This document shows, in pieces, positions 24,345 to 35,310 of a stretch of 64,000 bases of DNA. A program made the translations under genes and the position numbers. Each line of letters opens with the position of its first letter. Within the stretch, counting starts at the first letter, position 1. The stretch spans positions 52,030,386-52,094,385 of the forward strand of contig NC_133103.1 of assembly GCF_022965805.1 (NCBI RefSeq), written 5' to 3'. The notes beneath the pieces are model-generated. The model ran no database searches. It saw only the letters and a program-made list of their open reading frames with translations, and was not told the DNA's origin. Source of the stretch: Primulina eburnea. Lineage: Eukaryota > Streptophyta > Magnoliopsida > Lamiales > Gesneriaceae.

Positions 24345-24505
24345 TATATATCAATTGTAGGACCAAACGTTTGTCCCTTTACCAAAAGCTATATCTTGTA
24401 ATAATGGAGCAACTCAAATATTTTAATCCGTACAACGGCTCAAACATCACGTTCCGATTGCTATACCCAATAAAAACAATTATTGCATCTAACTATTCAT
24501 ATTAA
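24345..24505 (-). repeat. TRIM-like element fragment (minus)
   Basis: This is the same family as 23040-23185. In reverse complement it has the AATTGTTTTTATTGGG, TTGAGCCGTTGTACGG and TTTTGGTAAAGGGACAAACG blocks. It lies next to a TA microsatellite. No second LTR was found. Confidence 0.5.
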
Positions 24506-24767
24506 TTCTTTAGTTCAAACACCATATTTTATACAACAAAAATATTAAAGCACGGATACCTGGATTATCTAAAAACACCATTGCCAGCCAATATTAGTAT
24601 CTTCTGAAGATATCATGATTAATTTAATAAATTAAGATATTATTTAAAAAAATTACAATAAAAAATAAGTTTTTTAATATACTAGATATCACTTGTTTTT
24701 AGAAAAATTAGAAATAAAGCATAAATTGAATAAGATAGAAAGTAGCAATGAGTGTGGCAAACATATT

Positions 24768-25125
24768 TGTTGAGATATAATAATTGTCCATGTTGGATAA
24801 AATGATCGAACTATAGCATTTGAACTGTTATGTGGTATAACAGTTTTGAGTTGTACCATTATCAGTAACTATAGCTTGTGGTAAAACGACACACGCTCGA
24901 TCCTATAATTGGTATCAGAACCAATGTCATGAGTTCGATTCACATTGATTGCAATGAGTGCAATTATTAGGAGGTAGATTGTTGATGTGCAATATTTATA
25001 TTAATTGGGTGGGTAGAACAATCGAATAATGGAGCTTGGACTGATGCGTAATTAAAAAAATTGAGTTATATCGTTAAAACCAACTATAGTTTTTGATATA
25101 ATGACAGCGTTCGATCCTATAATAT
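24768..25125 (+). mobile_element. TRIM-like element, diverged
   Basis: Two related flanking segments, each containing an ATAATAATTGTCC- or GTGCAATATTT-type start, an AACTATAG middle and a GATCCTATAAT end, surround TTGGTATCAGAACC (a degenerate initiator-Met primer-binding site) and ATGAGTTCGATTC. The purine-rich TTAGGAGGTAGATTG precedes the second segment. The layout matches the better copy at 45530-45876. Confidence 0.55.
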
Positions 25126-25707
25126 TATTAAATTTTTGTCTAGCGTGTTTGTTACATCTACATCTATAGTTGGCATTTTGTAACCAAAAGGCTTAAAGGT
25201 AAAAATCAAATTGGAATAAACCAAGGAGAAATTGCTGAATGAACATGTGTTACTTGTGACATTCATCCAATTAATTGGATAAAGCTGCAATAGTTAATAA
25301 TTTTTTAAAAAACTTTGAAAATGTTTTCATGACATAGGATTTGATTTTAATTCGAAATATAAATAAATAGGATTGAGTTGAATTAAATTATACGTCAATT
25401 ATTAAATTTTCAAAAAAAAATTGTTTCAAATAACAAAAATGTCAACAATCATGAACCTGAAATAACATGATTCGAATTCGACTCAAAATATATATTCAAA
25501 CCCGATTTGAACCGATGTCCGATTTGCATGGATAAAAGTATCCATACGTTACCCAGAAAAATTATATATTTATAATGTCACATCATTAGTCGAGCTCAAT
25601 TTTACATTATCTACTATATTAAAAAAATACTTGTTTTGAGGGGAAAAAAGATTCATCCAAAAAATAATATCAAATATCTATCACAATTCACAATCTCCGG
25701 TGTATTC

Positions 25708-25890
25708 GAGTATGTCTTTTGTAAGACGGTATTACGAACCTTATCTGTGAGATGGATCAACTCTACTTATATTCACAATAAAAATAAATACTTTAAGCAT
25801 AAAAAATAATATTTTTTTAATGGATGATGCAAATAATAGACATGTCTCACAAAATACGATCTGTGAGACCGTCTCACAAAAAATTTTGTC
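25708..25890 (-). mobile_element. 182-bp-family MITE, diverged
   Basis: It has the core block ATATTCACAATAAAAATAAA and a near-intact 3' subterminal repeat (CTGTGAGACCGTCTCAC). No clear 9-bp target duplication remains. Confidence 0.75.
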
Positions 25891-26823
25891 TTCTTAAAAA
25901 TAACATTTTCGGAAAAATAGTTCTTAGAAAATAAAAATTAAAATTAAACCAAATATCCTTTTATTATTTTAAAAAATATTATAAATTAATTTATTTTTTT
26001 ATTTATAGTTAGCCACACCCTTTCATTTTACAAATAAATTTTAAATATTAAAAGCTCGAGAGAAAAAATGAGAGAGTAGGTAGAGGATAGCTTTCGTCAA
26101 GGTATAATTATTGTCGAATTTTGGACCAATTGCTTATATTATATGCCTTGAACAAGAAAATAGGGCCCACTTCAATTATTATTTTTAAATTTTACTCAGG
26201 AAATTAATAGAGAAATTGACCCCACAACTTATAATTTAATTCTCATAATTTTGAGAATTGACCCTACAACATTAGTGTATGATGTAATATTCACAGAATA
26301 ATGGATTGTGACATTCATTTTTATATAAAAAAAATTTAAAAAATTAAAATTTACAATAATGTAATATAATATATTAATGAATTTCAGTAGTAATAGGGAA
26401 AAAAGATGTCGCATAAGTATGTATTACACCAAATAGTTGTAAAAGTGATTATAATTTAATTCAGTCATTATTCTTTTATCCATTTAATCATATTTAAAAT
26501 TATAATAGGTTTTTTATAAGACGATTTTCATTTTATTTTTAAAATAAAAATTAATATTTTAAACATAAAATATAATATTTTTCATAAATCGGATAAAGAC
26601 TAATATGTTTTTGGTATTGCCTCTTTTTAGTTGTCATTTTCAAAAAGTCAAGCCTTGTAATCCTACAATAAAATACCAATACGCTATAGATTAAATAAAT
26701 GGTATTTAAATAAATCTTATAGTGCAATCTTCCCAAAAAAATTATATAATATTATAGTGTTGATGAAATTTTTTTTACCAATTAGTATTAGGATAAAACA
26801 GTATCGTGTATAAGATATATTTT

Positions 26824-26827
<4 letters not shown>

Positions 26828-26884
<57 letters not shown>
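26828..26884. repeat. (TA)n microsatellite
   Basis: A dinucleotide run of about 57 bp, ending 7 bp before the target duplication of the next MITE. Confidence 0.95.
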
Positions 26885-26887
<3 letters not shown>

Positions 26888-26900
26888 CATTTTAATTTAA

Positions 26901-27062
26901 TACAAAAACTTATGTGAGACGATCTCATCGGTCATATTTTGTGAGACGAGTCTCTTATTTGGGTCAGTCATGAAAAAATATTAATTTTTATTGTGAATAT
27001 CGGTAGGATTGACCCGTATCACAGATAAAGATTCGTGAGACCGTCTTACAAGATACCTATTC
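26901..27062 (+). mobile_element. 182-bp-family MITE, short 162-bp form, TSD TTAATTTAA
   Basis: Exact 9-bp direct repeats TTAATTTAA lie at 26892-26900 and 27063-27071. Relative to the 182-bp form it lacks about 20 bp of the core around the ATGCTAAGAGTATTAC segment. Confidence 0.85.
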
Positions 27063-27362
27063 TTAATTTAATAGTAAAAATATTTTTGGTTTTAAAACAT
27101 TTCAAGATGATATTTTTGGTAAAAAAAAATTAGAAAAATCATTCAATTATACCTTGTGAACGAATTTAAATTAAAAATAACGATGGTACTAATTTCAAGA
27201 TAATTTATAAAATCTAGGTATAAAAAATGTTGCATCATATACCTATTAAAAAAAATAAACTTCACTAATTGCATGACATGTCTCGGTGTAATTGCATCAT
27301 CACTTGCTACATACACATGCACAAAGATATTAATATCAATCCTTGAACACGGATTGTTTCAC

Positions 27363-27395
27363 CTTGTTCGTGCAGGCACTGCCTGCACGGGTAAT
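27363..27395. repeat. Short perfect palindrome
   Basis: CGTGCAGGCACTGCCTGCACG pairs 10 bp against 10 bp around one central base (two overlapping halves: CGTGCAGGCA and TGCCTGCACG). It lies in a patch more GC-rich than its surroundings (27350-27500). Function unknown. Confidence 0.7.
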
Positions 27396-27500
27396 GACCG
27401 GTTCGGATCACTCCACATGAGTGATTCAGGCCCACCTCCATGTAAAAAAAAAAAATTGACTCGAAAAAATCCGAGCCGTTGGATCGACCCTTACAGACAC

Positions 27501-27682
27501 GAGTGAGTCTCATGTGAGACCGTCTCACGGATCATAATTCGTGAGACGGGTCAACCCTACTCATATTCACAATAAAAAGTAATACTCGTAGCATGAAAAG
27601 TAATACTTTTTCATGGGTAACCCAAATAAAAGATCCGTCTCACAAATAGGACCCGTGAGACCGTCTCACATAAGTTTTTGCC
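27501..27682 (-). mobile_element. 182-bp-family MITE, TSD TACAGACAC
   Basis: It is flanked by exact 9-bp repeats TACAGACAC at 27492-27500 and 27683-27691. This is the clearest evidence for the true ends, because the target is not simple AT sequence. It begins GAGTGAGTCTCATG and ends AAGTTTTTGCC, 182 bp. Confidence 0.93.
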
Positions 27683-27909
27683 TACAGACACTGCCAACAA
27701 AGGTATGGTCGAATAAACCCTTGATCACATAGCCAAAACTACAAATATCTTGTGGAGGAATAAAATATTTTGTTTTATTTTATTAATACAAAAACTGTCA
27801 AAATGATATATCACATTATCTTTAAGCAAAAAGATGACATGATTGCTATACAGCCATAATAAACTAATTAACCATTTATTAAATAAATACATAGCAATGC
27901 AATATTAGT

Positions 27910-28230
27910 TTCTATTATATATAACAATCGAAATCTGGTGTTTCAACTGATAATATTATTCAAAAGATTTGAGTTTGACTGTTAACACCAACTATAATTT
28001 TTAGTCAAACAACAAACGTTTAGTTTTACAATTAGTATCAGAGTTAAGGTCATGAGTTCGATTCTCATTTATCGTAAGGACTGCGATTATTGATACAATG
28101 ATTGTCGACGTGGCATAATTGTTTTTGCTCAGTAGATCAATCGAAACGTTATGATTGAACTGTTGTATAATTTAAAATATTTGGGTTGCATCTTTATCAA
28201 CAACTATAATGATAAGTACTTGATCTTACA
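27910..28230 (+). mobile_element. TRIM-like element, diverged
   Basis: Two related end segments (27925-28010 and 28115-28230) surround ATTAGTATCAGAGTTAAGG (a decayed initiator-Met primer-binding site) and ATGAGTTCGATTCTC. Both segments end in a CTTACA-like string. It belongs to the family at 45530-45876. Confidence 0.5.
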
Positions 28231-28231
28231 A

Positions 28232-28830
28232 AATAAGACCGTCTGTAATTAAACCATAAAAATTAACCACCGATCATATATTACAGACCATAAAAATTAA
28301 CCACCGATCATATTTTATGTAGTAGGATATAATACAAACAATACAAAAGTTAGGAAATTTCAAAGCTGATACCTTTATATTCGACGGTACAATCTGATTA
28401 GTTATAACTAATTTGTAAAGCAAGAGTTTTGTTATAAATGAGACGATATCTTGTTGCTTACCAAACAAGGCCTAAACCGTTTAGTATTCCAAAAAATTGA
28501 AAGGGGGATGAAATTGGCACACACCCAGAAAAAAAGAGAATACATCACGTTATTTTAATGATACCCCAGACTCCGTTGCCTCCTCCGCACGGCGCCCCAG
28601 ATTCCACGAGCCCATCTGCCATCATCCCCCAATTCCACACGCCTATGTACATTTTCAACAATAATTTTTAACATGGATCAAGAAATATGTGTAAATGATA
28701 AATAATAAATGCCAATTCATGTTTCCTACCAAGCCAACAATTAGATATCTATGTTTTCATCTAGGCTATGAATTTTTAAATTAAATCTCACAAGTTTGGT
28801 TTGAAATTATTTTACAAAATTAAAGAGAGT
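28232..28830. other. Intergenic stretch downstream of the DUF506 gene
   Basis: No gene is seen. CCATAAAAATTAACCACCGATCATAT is directly repeated at about 28254 and 28290 (36-bp offset), a small tandem duplication. A GC-rich patch at 28560-28650 has no recognisable content. The 3' UTR of the minus-strand gene probably lies at 28700-28987. Confidence 0.4.
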
Positions 28831-28987
28831 TTTTAGACTTTTTTTTTGTTGGATTGGATTTTTACAGACTCCCTTCTATGTAAAAAAGAAAGGGAACCAA
28901 GAAAAAGCCTAAAAAAGGAACAATGATACAAAAAGAAATCCTCAAAATTTGGAAACAAAAACAAAAATTCTTCCTTTCCTTGGCCAC

Positions 28988-30668
28988 TTATTTGAGAAGA
29001 GAAGCTAGTCCGGTCACGACCACCCTGTTCCCCCTCTCTAAGCTCTTCGGCCTCACCGCCGGAAGCTGCCACGCCACCGGTGGAATTACCTGCTTCACCG
29101 GCGATTTGGGCTCTTCGAAATTGGATTCCCCAAAAATCAAATTCAACTCTCCAACTTCACTGTCCAAGACCTCCATAACTTCCGGGTTTGGTGGTCTGGT
29201 TGCGCGTGGTTTGTTGCTTGGGGGGATGTTATCTGATTTCAGCTGCCATGCCACCGGCAGAATCACCTGCCTCACCGGCGACTTGGGTTCTTCAACATTG
29301 GACTCCCCAAAAATCAAATCCAACTCCCCAACTTCACTGTCCAAGACCTCCATAACTTCCGGATTTCGTGGTCCGGTTCCGGGTCCAGGTGGTTCGTTGC
29401 TTGAGGGGATGTCATCTGATTTCAGCTGGGTGATGCGAGTGTGAGGGCTAAGCCATTTGCATTTGACGTACTCGGCTTTGCGCCACGGAGCGATGTGCAT
29501 ACCTTTCTTCTTCAAGCTCTGACGCGCCGCTTCAGAGGCGAGTGAAATGATCGGAAGAAGCCGGTCGGATTTTCCGACGAATATGTACGGAAGACACTGC
29601 AGAATCGCCTTGTAGCTGCTTGTGGATCGGGCGATTTCGAACTCCGATCGGAAATCTACATCGATCAGTATTCTCTCGCCCTCGATTATCACATCAATGT
29701 ACTCGTATTCTCCTATAAACACAACAAAAGTAAGCCCATAAATTTATTGAAGCTAACATCACTCTTAATATAATTCAAGAAAAGCCACAAAACATGGTAT
29801 CTAATTCACTGGCAGAAGGAAATCAAACAAACTTTTTTAATTCCAAGAAACCATAAGATAACAGTAACATAAAAAAAAAAGTATTAAAGAACATAATTAA
29901 AATGATTGAACAAAATGATAAAGTAGAGAGATGTTTTCACTCAGAAATGACACTTTTTGTAAAGTCGAGTAGAGAGATTTTACCTGCTGGGATGGACGAA
30001 GCTTTTTCCCATTTGGATTTACAAACAGAGGCGTCGTAAGCAAGAGCTATCAGACCATCGGTAACGAGTTTCCTCAAATCGTCTTTGCTTTTGCAACCTT
30101 TGTTCTTTTCAACGATTTTAGAAGTGTCTGCCAATAGATTTCTCTCCGCCATAGTCGCACAAGGAATCAAGCTCTACAGTTAAACAGCACCGAGAGGCCA
30201 AAATCAGATGAAATCCAAGAATATTTGAACAGATAAATCGATAAAATACAGAAGGCCACACCATACCTTGAGAGAGTCGGAGGGATCGCTGAAAGATGAA
30301 TTAGCCGTGGCCGAATCAGAGAAGAAATCAAATTCGTCGTCGGAGCTGTCGTTACTGTTACCATTAAAACAATTGCAGCGGTTACGACCGCATTTCACGG
30401 CAGAAGCAGCGGAAGTCAGGTGTTTTTCGTTGTTATCTTCCATGAAATTCTGAACCATTTTATCCAAACAAACCGAGCTCAGCTCAAACTCAGCATCTGC
30501 CGTTCCGATTGCAGGCTTGTTATCAGCCGCCGAAATCTTCAAAACACCATTGAACGGTCGGTCAAAAAACCGCTTCAGCCGAGATTTCAACACCGGCGTC
30601 TTGACGACGCCATATCGGATCGGCGATTCTCCGCAATCCATAGGCTGGATTCTCATCGGAAAAGGCAT
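28988..30668 (-). CDS. DUF506 (PDDEXK-like) family protein, three exons
   Basis: Minus-strand exons are 30668-30267, 30173-29984 and 29712-28988, with GT-AG introns, giving 438 residues. Family blocks appear in order. There is an N-terminal variable region with an acidic SSDDEFDFF patch (about 105-120). Then come SLIPCATMAERNLLAD (from residue 135), CKSKDDLRKLVTDGL, GEYEYIDVIIEGERILIDVDF (198-218) with RSEFEIA, LPYIFVGK, and KKKGMHIAPWRKAEY (265-279) before the C-terminal VVVTGLASLLK. The family is predicted to adopt a PDDEXK-nuclease-like fold, but no biochemical activity is established to my knowledge; one Arabidopsis member represses root-hair growth. The C-terminus carries a duplicated segment of about 60 residues. 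The start is the first ATG in frame upstream of MRIQPMDCGESP. Confidence 0.93.
29069..29245 (-). repeat. Internal coding duplication, unit 2 (59 codons)
   Basis: This encodes residues 354-412 of the DUF506 protein, from QLKSDNIPPSNKP to KQVIPPVAW. It aligns with residues 293-353 over the full length with a 2-codon difference near RATRPP / GPGTGPR. In-frame tandem duplication. Confidence 0.93.
29246..29428 (-). repeat. Internal coding duplication, unit 1 (61 codons)
   Basis: This encodes residues 293-353, from QLKSDDIPSSNEP to RQVILPVAW. Both units contain NPEVMEVLDSEVGEL and LIFGESN followed by EEPKSPV, with the DNA nearly identical across these blocks. This implies a fairly recent duplication. 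Confidence 0.93.
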
Positions 30669-31210
30669 TTTCCTGTAATCTAATTATACTCCTTGTTCTG
30701 TCAGTCGAATTAAATTCTCTGAGCTCCTACAAATCTACAGTAATCGCTTCAGCAGTCACAATCAAAACTCTCTGAAAAAACTTGGCCAAAATTACTTCAA
30801 AAATTTCACAGCCAGTACTGAGAACTGCACCAGAAAGCACCTAAAAATTAATGTTTTCGAACTCCACCTCCCTACCCATCAATTCTACCCCCACATCAAC
30901 AGTACCTCATCCGATCACCATAATTTCCGCACAAATATCGACAAAACACACACACAAAACAATAATGCTAATAATAAAACCAAAAAAGGGAACAAATCCT
31001 CCGCCTTTTCGTTACGGTTTATCGTGGAACGCGTGACGGTGGTGAAACGAAACACGAACGAAGCAATCGTAGGGAGAAGCGTCGGAACATTCCGCCGGCA
31101 TATTGATTCTCCGGCGAAATTTTTGGTTCTTAACTGTTTTTATTCAAATGGAAATGATTTTTTCTCTTCCCCTTTTGATTTTACTCTGCGAGCTGAATGA
31201 GTGGGGTTTC

Positions 31211-31218
31211 TATTTATA
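31211..31218 (-). promoter_or_regulatory. Putative TATA box of the DUF506 gene
   Basis: On the minus strand TATAAATA lies about 540 bp upstream of the start codon, implying a 5' leader of about 500 nt. Composition changes from AT-rich intergenic DNA to a mixed leader around here. Confidence 0.5.
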
Positions 31219-31250
31219 CAAGAGCGGAGGCTTGCTGACTAAGATTGAAC

Positions 31251-31260
31251 GCCACGTGGC
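31251..31260. promoter_or_regulatory. Palindromic G-box (GCCACGTGGC)
   Basis: A perfect 10-bp palindrome with the CACGTG core at 31253-31258, about 35 bp upstream of the putative TATA box of the DUF506 gene. In plants such sites bind bZIP and bHLH factors. The spacing makes it a credible promoter element. Confidence 0.6.
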
Positions 31261-31354
31261 ATCATCTCCCGAAGCGAGGATTACCCTGAAACTTGGGTTA
31301 TTATCAGATGCGGCAGCACTGTAAGTCCAGAATTTTTAAGTCGGTCTGATTGTT

Positions 31355-31358
31355 ATTT

Positions 31359-31402
<44 letters not shown>
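31355..31402. repeat. (TA)n microsatellite
   Basis: A TA-repeat run with one phase slip, immediately upstream of the DUF506 promoter region. Confidence 0.9.
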
Positions 31403-31404
<2 letters not shown>

Positions 31405-31934
31405 TATTTTTTTTATTATAATTTTATATACTTATTGTTCAAAAATATTGGGATATATATTTAATTTGATGCTAAATTAACTAACTTGGTAATTCCAAAT
31501 TGGTGATTTTATGTTTATTTTTCGATTTAAAAAAAATTCAATGATAATTCCATAATAAGATATATCACAAACAAAATATTTAATTATGATATTTCAACAA
31601 CAATTGACATAAAAATAGAGTCACTAATAAGGTTTAGAGAATCTTCCACTCTGTGGTTAAATATTTTGGAGTAGAGTAGCTAACCTGTTTCATTTAAAAA
31701 TAATATTTTTAAAATAAAAATATTATTTTTAACTCAAAATAATATATATTATACAATATTTATTGATAACATAAATGATTAAAAATAATATTTTTACATT
31801 AAAAAATGATATTTTAGATATAAAAAATAATAGTTTTTTATCAATTGAATATTTTTCAGTGAAACCAGTATATTTCATACAATATTTTTTTATAATAAAA
31901 CTAACAAAAATGATACTCATATATAAAAAATAAT

Positions 31935-32015
31935 TTTTTTACGAATCAGGTCGACTCGGAGATTTCTTTCACAAAATTGACCCGTGAGACAATCTAACAT
32001 TAATTTTTTCTTTTT
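31935..32015. repeat. 182-bp-family MITE remnant
   Basis: Weak matches (ACAAAATTGACCCGTGAGACAATCT) to one end of the family. Truncated and diverged. Confidence 0.4.
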
Positions 32016-32724
32016 CTTACTTGAATTTTAGTTTTTCCTTTATTTCCTGACGCTAACGCTTCCATTTAAAACTGACGCGAAGACATGACCAACACGGGAA
32101 AGGGTTTTGTAGTCAATTTAGTCACGGTCATGATTCAAAAGTTAACAAGTTGATATTTGAAATCCATTCCATTTACAAAAACAAACCAATTCATCTCATT
32201 TAAATTCATCGATTCAAATACAATCCAACGAAAACGACTGCTCTCTTCGCTCCTAACATCAATAACCACCAAACCCTGATTCTTCAGGGAGGTATTGGTA
32301 AAAGGAGGCCCCTAGAGATAGAGTGAGTTTTTCAATTGGGAGGGGATAGAAATCTTGGAAAAGAGATCAAATAGGGATTTTACAATAAAGTGCTATATGT
32401 TATCCATAATATTGGTATTCAAAAATATGAATGCTGCGACATTTAGGAACAATATTGTCTTTTTCAATGGGTTAAGTAGGGATGGTCCACTTTCACTTTC
32501 TTGATTGCAAAAATGTCTCTCTCGCATCTTGCATACTTCCAATTCAATAATCAAAAATAAAGGGCCTCAACCACTTTCCTAGGCCGTGTTTGCCTAATAC
32601 ACTATTTGTTTTTCTTCTTCTTCTTTGTGGTTGAACTTTGATAGGGGTATATTAGTCATTGCGTCAATATAATGTCACACTTTTTTTTTTTGGTTCGAAA
32701 TTAGATTGATTTATTTTTAATAAT

Positions 32725-32881
32725 GAATAGTTCTCATGTGAGACGGTCTCACGAATTTTTATTGTGATACGAGTCAATCCTACAGATATTCACAATAAAA
32801 GAGTAATAATTTTAGTGTAAAAAGTAATATTTTTTACTCACAAAATACAATCGATGAAACCGTCTCACACCGATTTTTATC
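32725..32881 (-). mobile_element. 182-bp-family MITE, TSD with one mismatch
   Basis: It begins GAATAGTTCTCATGTGAGACGG. Flanks TTTAATAAT (32716-32724) and TATAATAAT (32882-32890) match at 8 of 9 positions. Internal deletion reduces it to about 157 bp. Confidence 0.75.
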
Positions 32882-34055
32882 TATAATAATATAATAAAAA
32901 CAATACATCTCGAGAAACAATCATAAATTAGAGATGAATATCATAACTAAAACGACACCTTCAGTAATCGATTATTTCATGTTTATTTTTTCATATTATT
33001 TATCCATCAGCTAATCATATATCTTATATCAATCAAATCATTGAATTTAAATCATAATGTTATCTTTAATAAATATTATTTTTAATATTAAAAAACAACA
33101 TAATAATTTATTATTTTATATCAAATTTAATCAATTAAATCAAATATTATATTTTTTATTTACATTTTTATAATATTATATTATCTCAATATTATTATCT
33201 TATTTTTACTTTTACAATAATATTTTTAAGAGTATAAATAAAAATTTAAGACTTTCATTATTATTATTATTATTTAAGAAGAGTGGGGTGGTGGGGGGTA
33301 ATTGTGGGCATATAGAATAGCGATTGGGCTTCGCCGCATATAGGCTTTAAAGTGGGTACAAACAAAAGGAGCGGTCAATTTTCTGAAAAGCCCTGTCTAA
33401 TCGTAGCCTCGCTAGGGCAATTATTACCTAAATGGTCCCTTTCTTCTTTTAATTTACCACAATGCACTCGCAAAATGATGGCCAAGTTTTTATATTTAAT
33501 AATCTACTTTTTTTAAAAAAAAAAATGTTGATTTTCTGACCTATAAAAAGTTGATATATTATCTTAAATAAATCCACATCACGATATCAAACATTATCCA
33601 CAATCTATTAATTGGTCTAATTTTGACTTGAGTTTTATATCTAAGTCTTCAAATTTAAGTAGTTCTCATAGCACATAGAGTAGAGCTCTGGATCAAAGTA
33701 TTGTTTGAGCTATTTAAACTCGATCCAATTTCGATCTCGTGCAAATTTGAATCGGGTTTTTGATCTATTTACTGAACAGGTCGTATACTCGTTCGATAGA
33801 AGCTATCGATCGAGTATCTTATATAGGCTAGCATTGAAATTGCGAGCCCACGATGAACCTATGAGCAAAACGAGTCCATTTTGTTCACAATTTCCACCGA
33901 GTACTTGAGTCGTATGTGATCTTTATTGTCAATTAATGCACATACTTTATACAAAGTCATTAATGAAAAAATGAATGAAATAGCAAAAAAATATAAGGGT
34001 GTGTTTGGATTTAATATTTGAAATAACAAAACTTACAAGGGAGTGTTTTGGTCTA

Positions 34056-34240
34056 AGCAAGAACTTGTGTGAGACGGTCTCACGGGTCGTATTTTGTGAG
34101 ACATGTCTCTTATTTGGGTCATTCATGAAAAAATATTACTTTTTATGCTAAGAATATTACTTTTTTACTGTGAATATCAGTAGGGTTGACCCGTCTCACA
34201 TATAAAGATTCGTGAGATCGTCTCACAAGAGACCTACTTT
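34056..34240 (+). mobile_element. 182-bp-family MITE
   Basis: Near full length with both subterminal repeats: AACTTGTGTGAGACGGTCTC at the left and a diverged GTGAGATCGTCTCAC at the right. No clean target duplication was identified. Confidence 0.85.
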
Positions 34241-34609
34241 TTTATCTATATATTTGAAATCACACATTCAAATACATTTTACTTCTTCGCATTATTTAAT
34301 TTTGGAAAATAGTTGATTTAGTCCTTAAGTCGTCGTGTTTTTAGTTTTTATCATCTCATTTGTCAAGTTTGGTTTTTGTTAGCTTTTATTCATATTTCAT
34401 CGGAGTGCTCACTTGATGCCGGATATGTCAACAATCAAACATTTTTTCGTGTTATGTCAATGTTTTTCGATGTCATGTCAACTTTACAGCGAAACAAACC
34501 TTAAATTCAATTAAAAAACGAAGTTATATAACTAAGACCCAACGTTGGTAAGTTAATTAGCAAAACCATAAAACATGACAACACATTTCACAATTTTCCT
34601 TTAATTTAA

Positions 34610-34791
34610 GACAAAAACTTGTGTGAGACGATCTCACGGGTCGAATTTGTGAGACGGATCTCTTATTTGGGTCATCCATGAAAAAGTATAATTTTTTATA
34701 CTAAGAGTATTACTTTTTATTGTGAATATGGGTAGGGTTGACCCGTCTCACAGATTATTATCCCTGAGACGGTCTCACATGAGACTTACTC
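34610..34791 (+). mobile_element. 182-bp-family MITE, TSD TTAATTTAA
   Basis: Exact 9-bp repeats TTAATTTAA at 34601-34609 and 34792-34800. Element length is exactly 182 bp, from GACAAAAACTTGTG to GAGACTTACTC. Confidence 0.92.
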
Positions 34792-35220
34792 TTAATTTAA
34801 ATGTGTATTTGGTGTATTTTGTATTGAGTTATTTAAAATCATGTGTATCAAATTCATTCGATTTGTTTTGATAAATTATAGCAAGTAAATATCAAATCCA
34901 CCTTATATTAGTTTGAAAAAAATTGTAAAATCCATTTTAAAATCAAGCAGCCTTCCCTAAATTAAATCCACAACCTAATTTTATTTGACCAAGTAATATT
35001 AAATACAAGACAAAGTAGTACTATATGTGAGGTCCCAAGTTCATTGAAATACATATGGGACCTTTAGTATGTGATAAATTCATAATGGTCAATCAATTAA
35101 TTATCTGATAAGAATTTGAAATTATGAATTTATTGACCAATTTTACTAACTCGACTTTGGTAATTTAATCGTAATTTCCTTCAAACTTCGTAATTTTCAT
35201 TTTTAATCGGTACATGTTAA

Positions 35221-35310
35221 TATTGGAATTTAGACCTAACTCAACCCCAAAAACTAGCTCAAAAGAGGAGGATTATCCAAGTCCATATATACAACTCTCA
35301 GATATTTTGT
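35221..35310 (+). repeat. LTR/TRIM fragment (TTGGAATTTAGACCTAACTC family)
   Basis: ACCTAACTCAACCCCAAAAA, CTAGCTCAAAAG and AGGAGGATTATCCAAGTCCA match the element inside the CML intron at 55342-55669. Only one end is present. Confidence 0.6.

Larger units (their letters stand above)
20614..26890. other. AT-rich intergenic region downstream of GME
   Basis: I found no protein or RNA gene. The 3' flank of GME is followed by a short TCGAG-rich stretch (about 20930-21240). Then come AT-rich sequence, MITE copies (21507 and 25708), fragments of a TRIM-like family (23040, 24345, 24768) and TA-repeat tracts (24243 and 26828). Open frames here are short and AT-driven. Confidence 0.6.

Noticed and set aside
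28923..29444. 173-residue plus-strand frame
   Set aside because: Antisense shadow of DUF506 exon 3; the minus strand encodes conserved family blocks.
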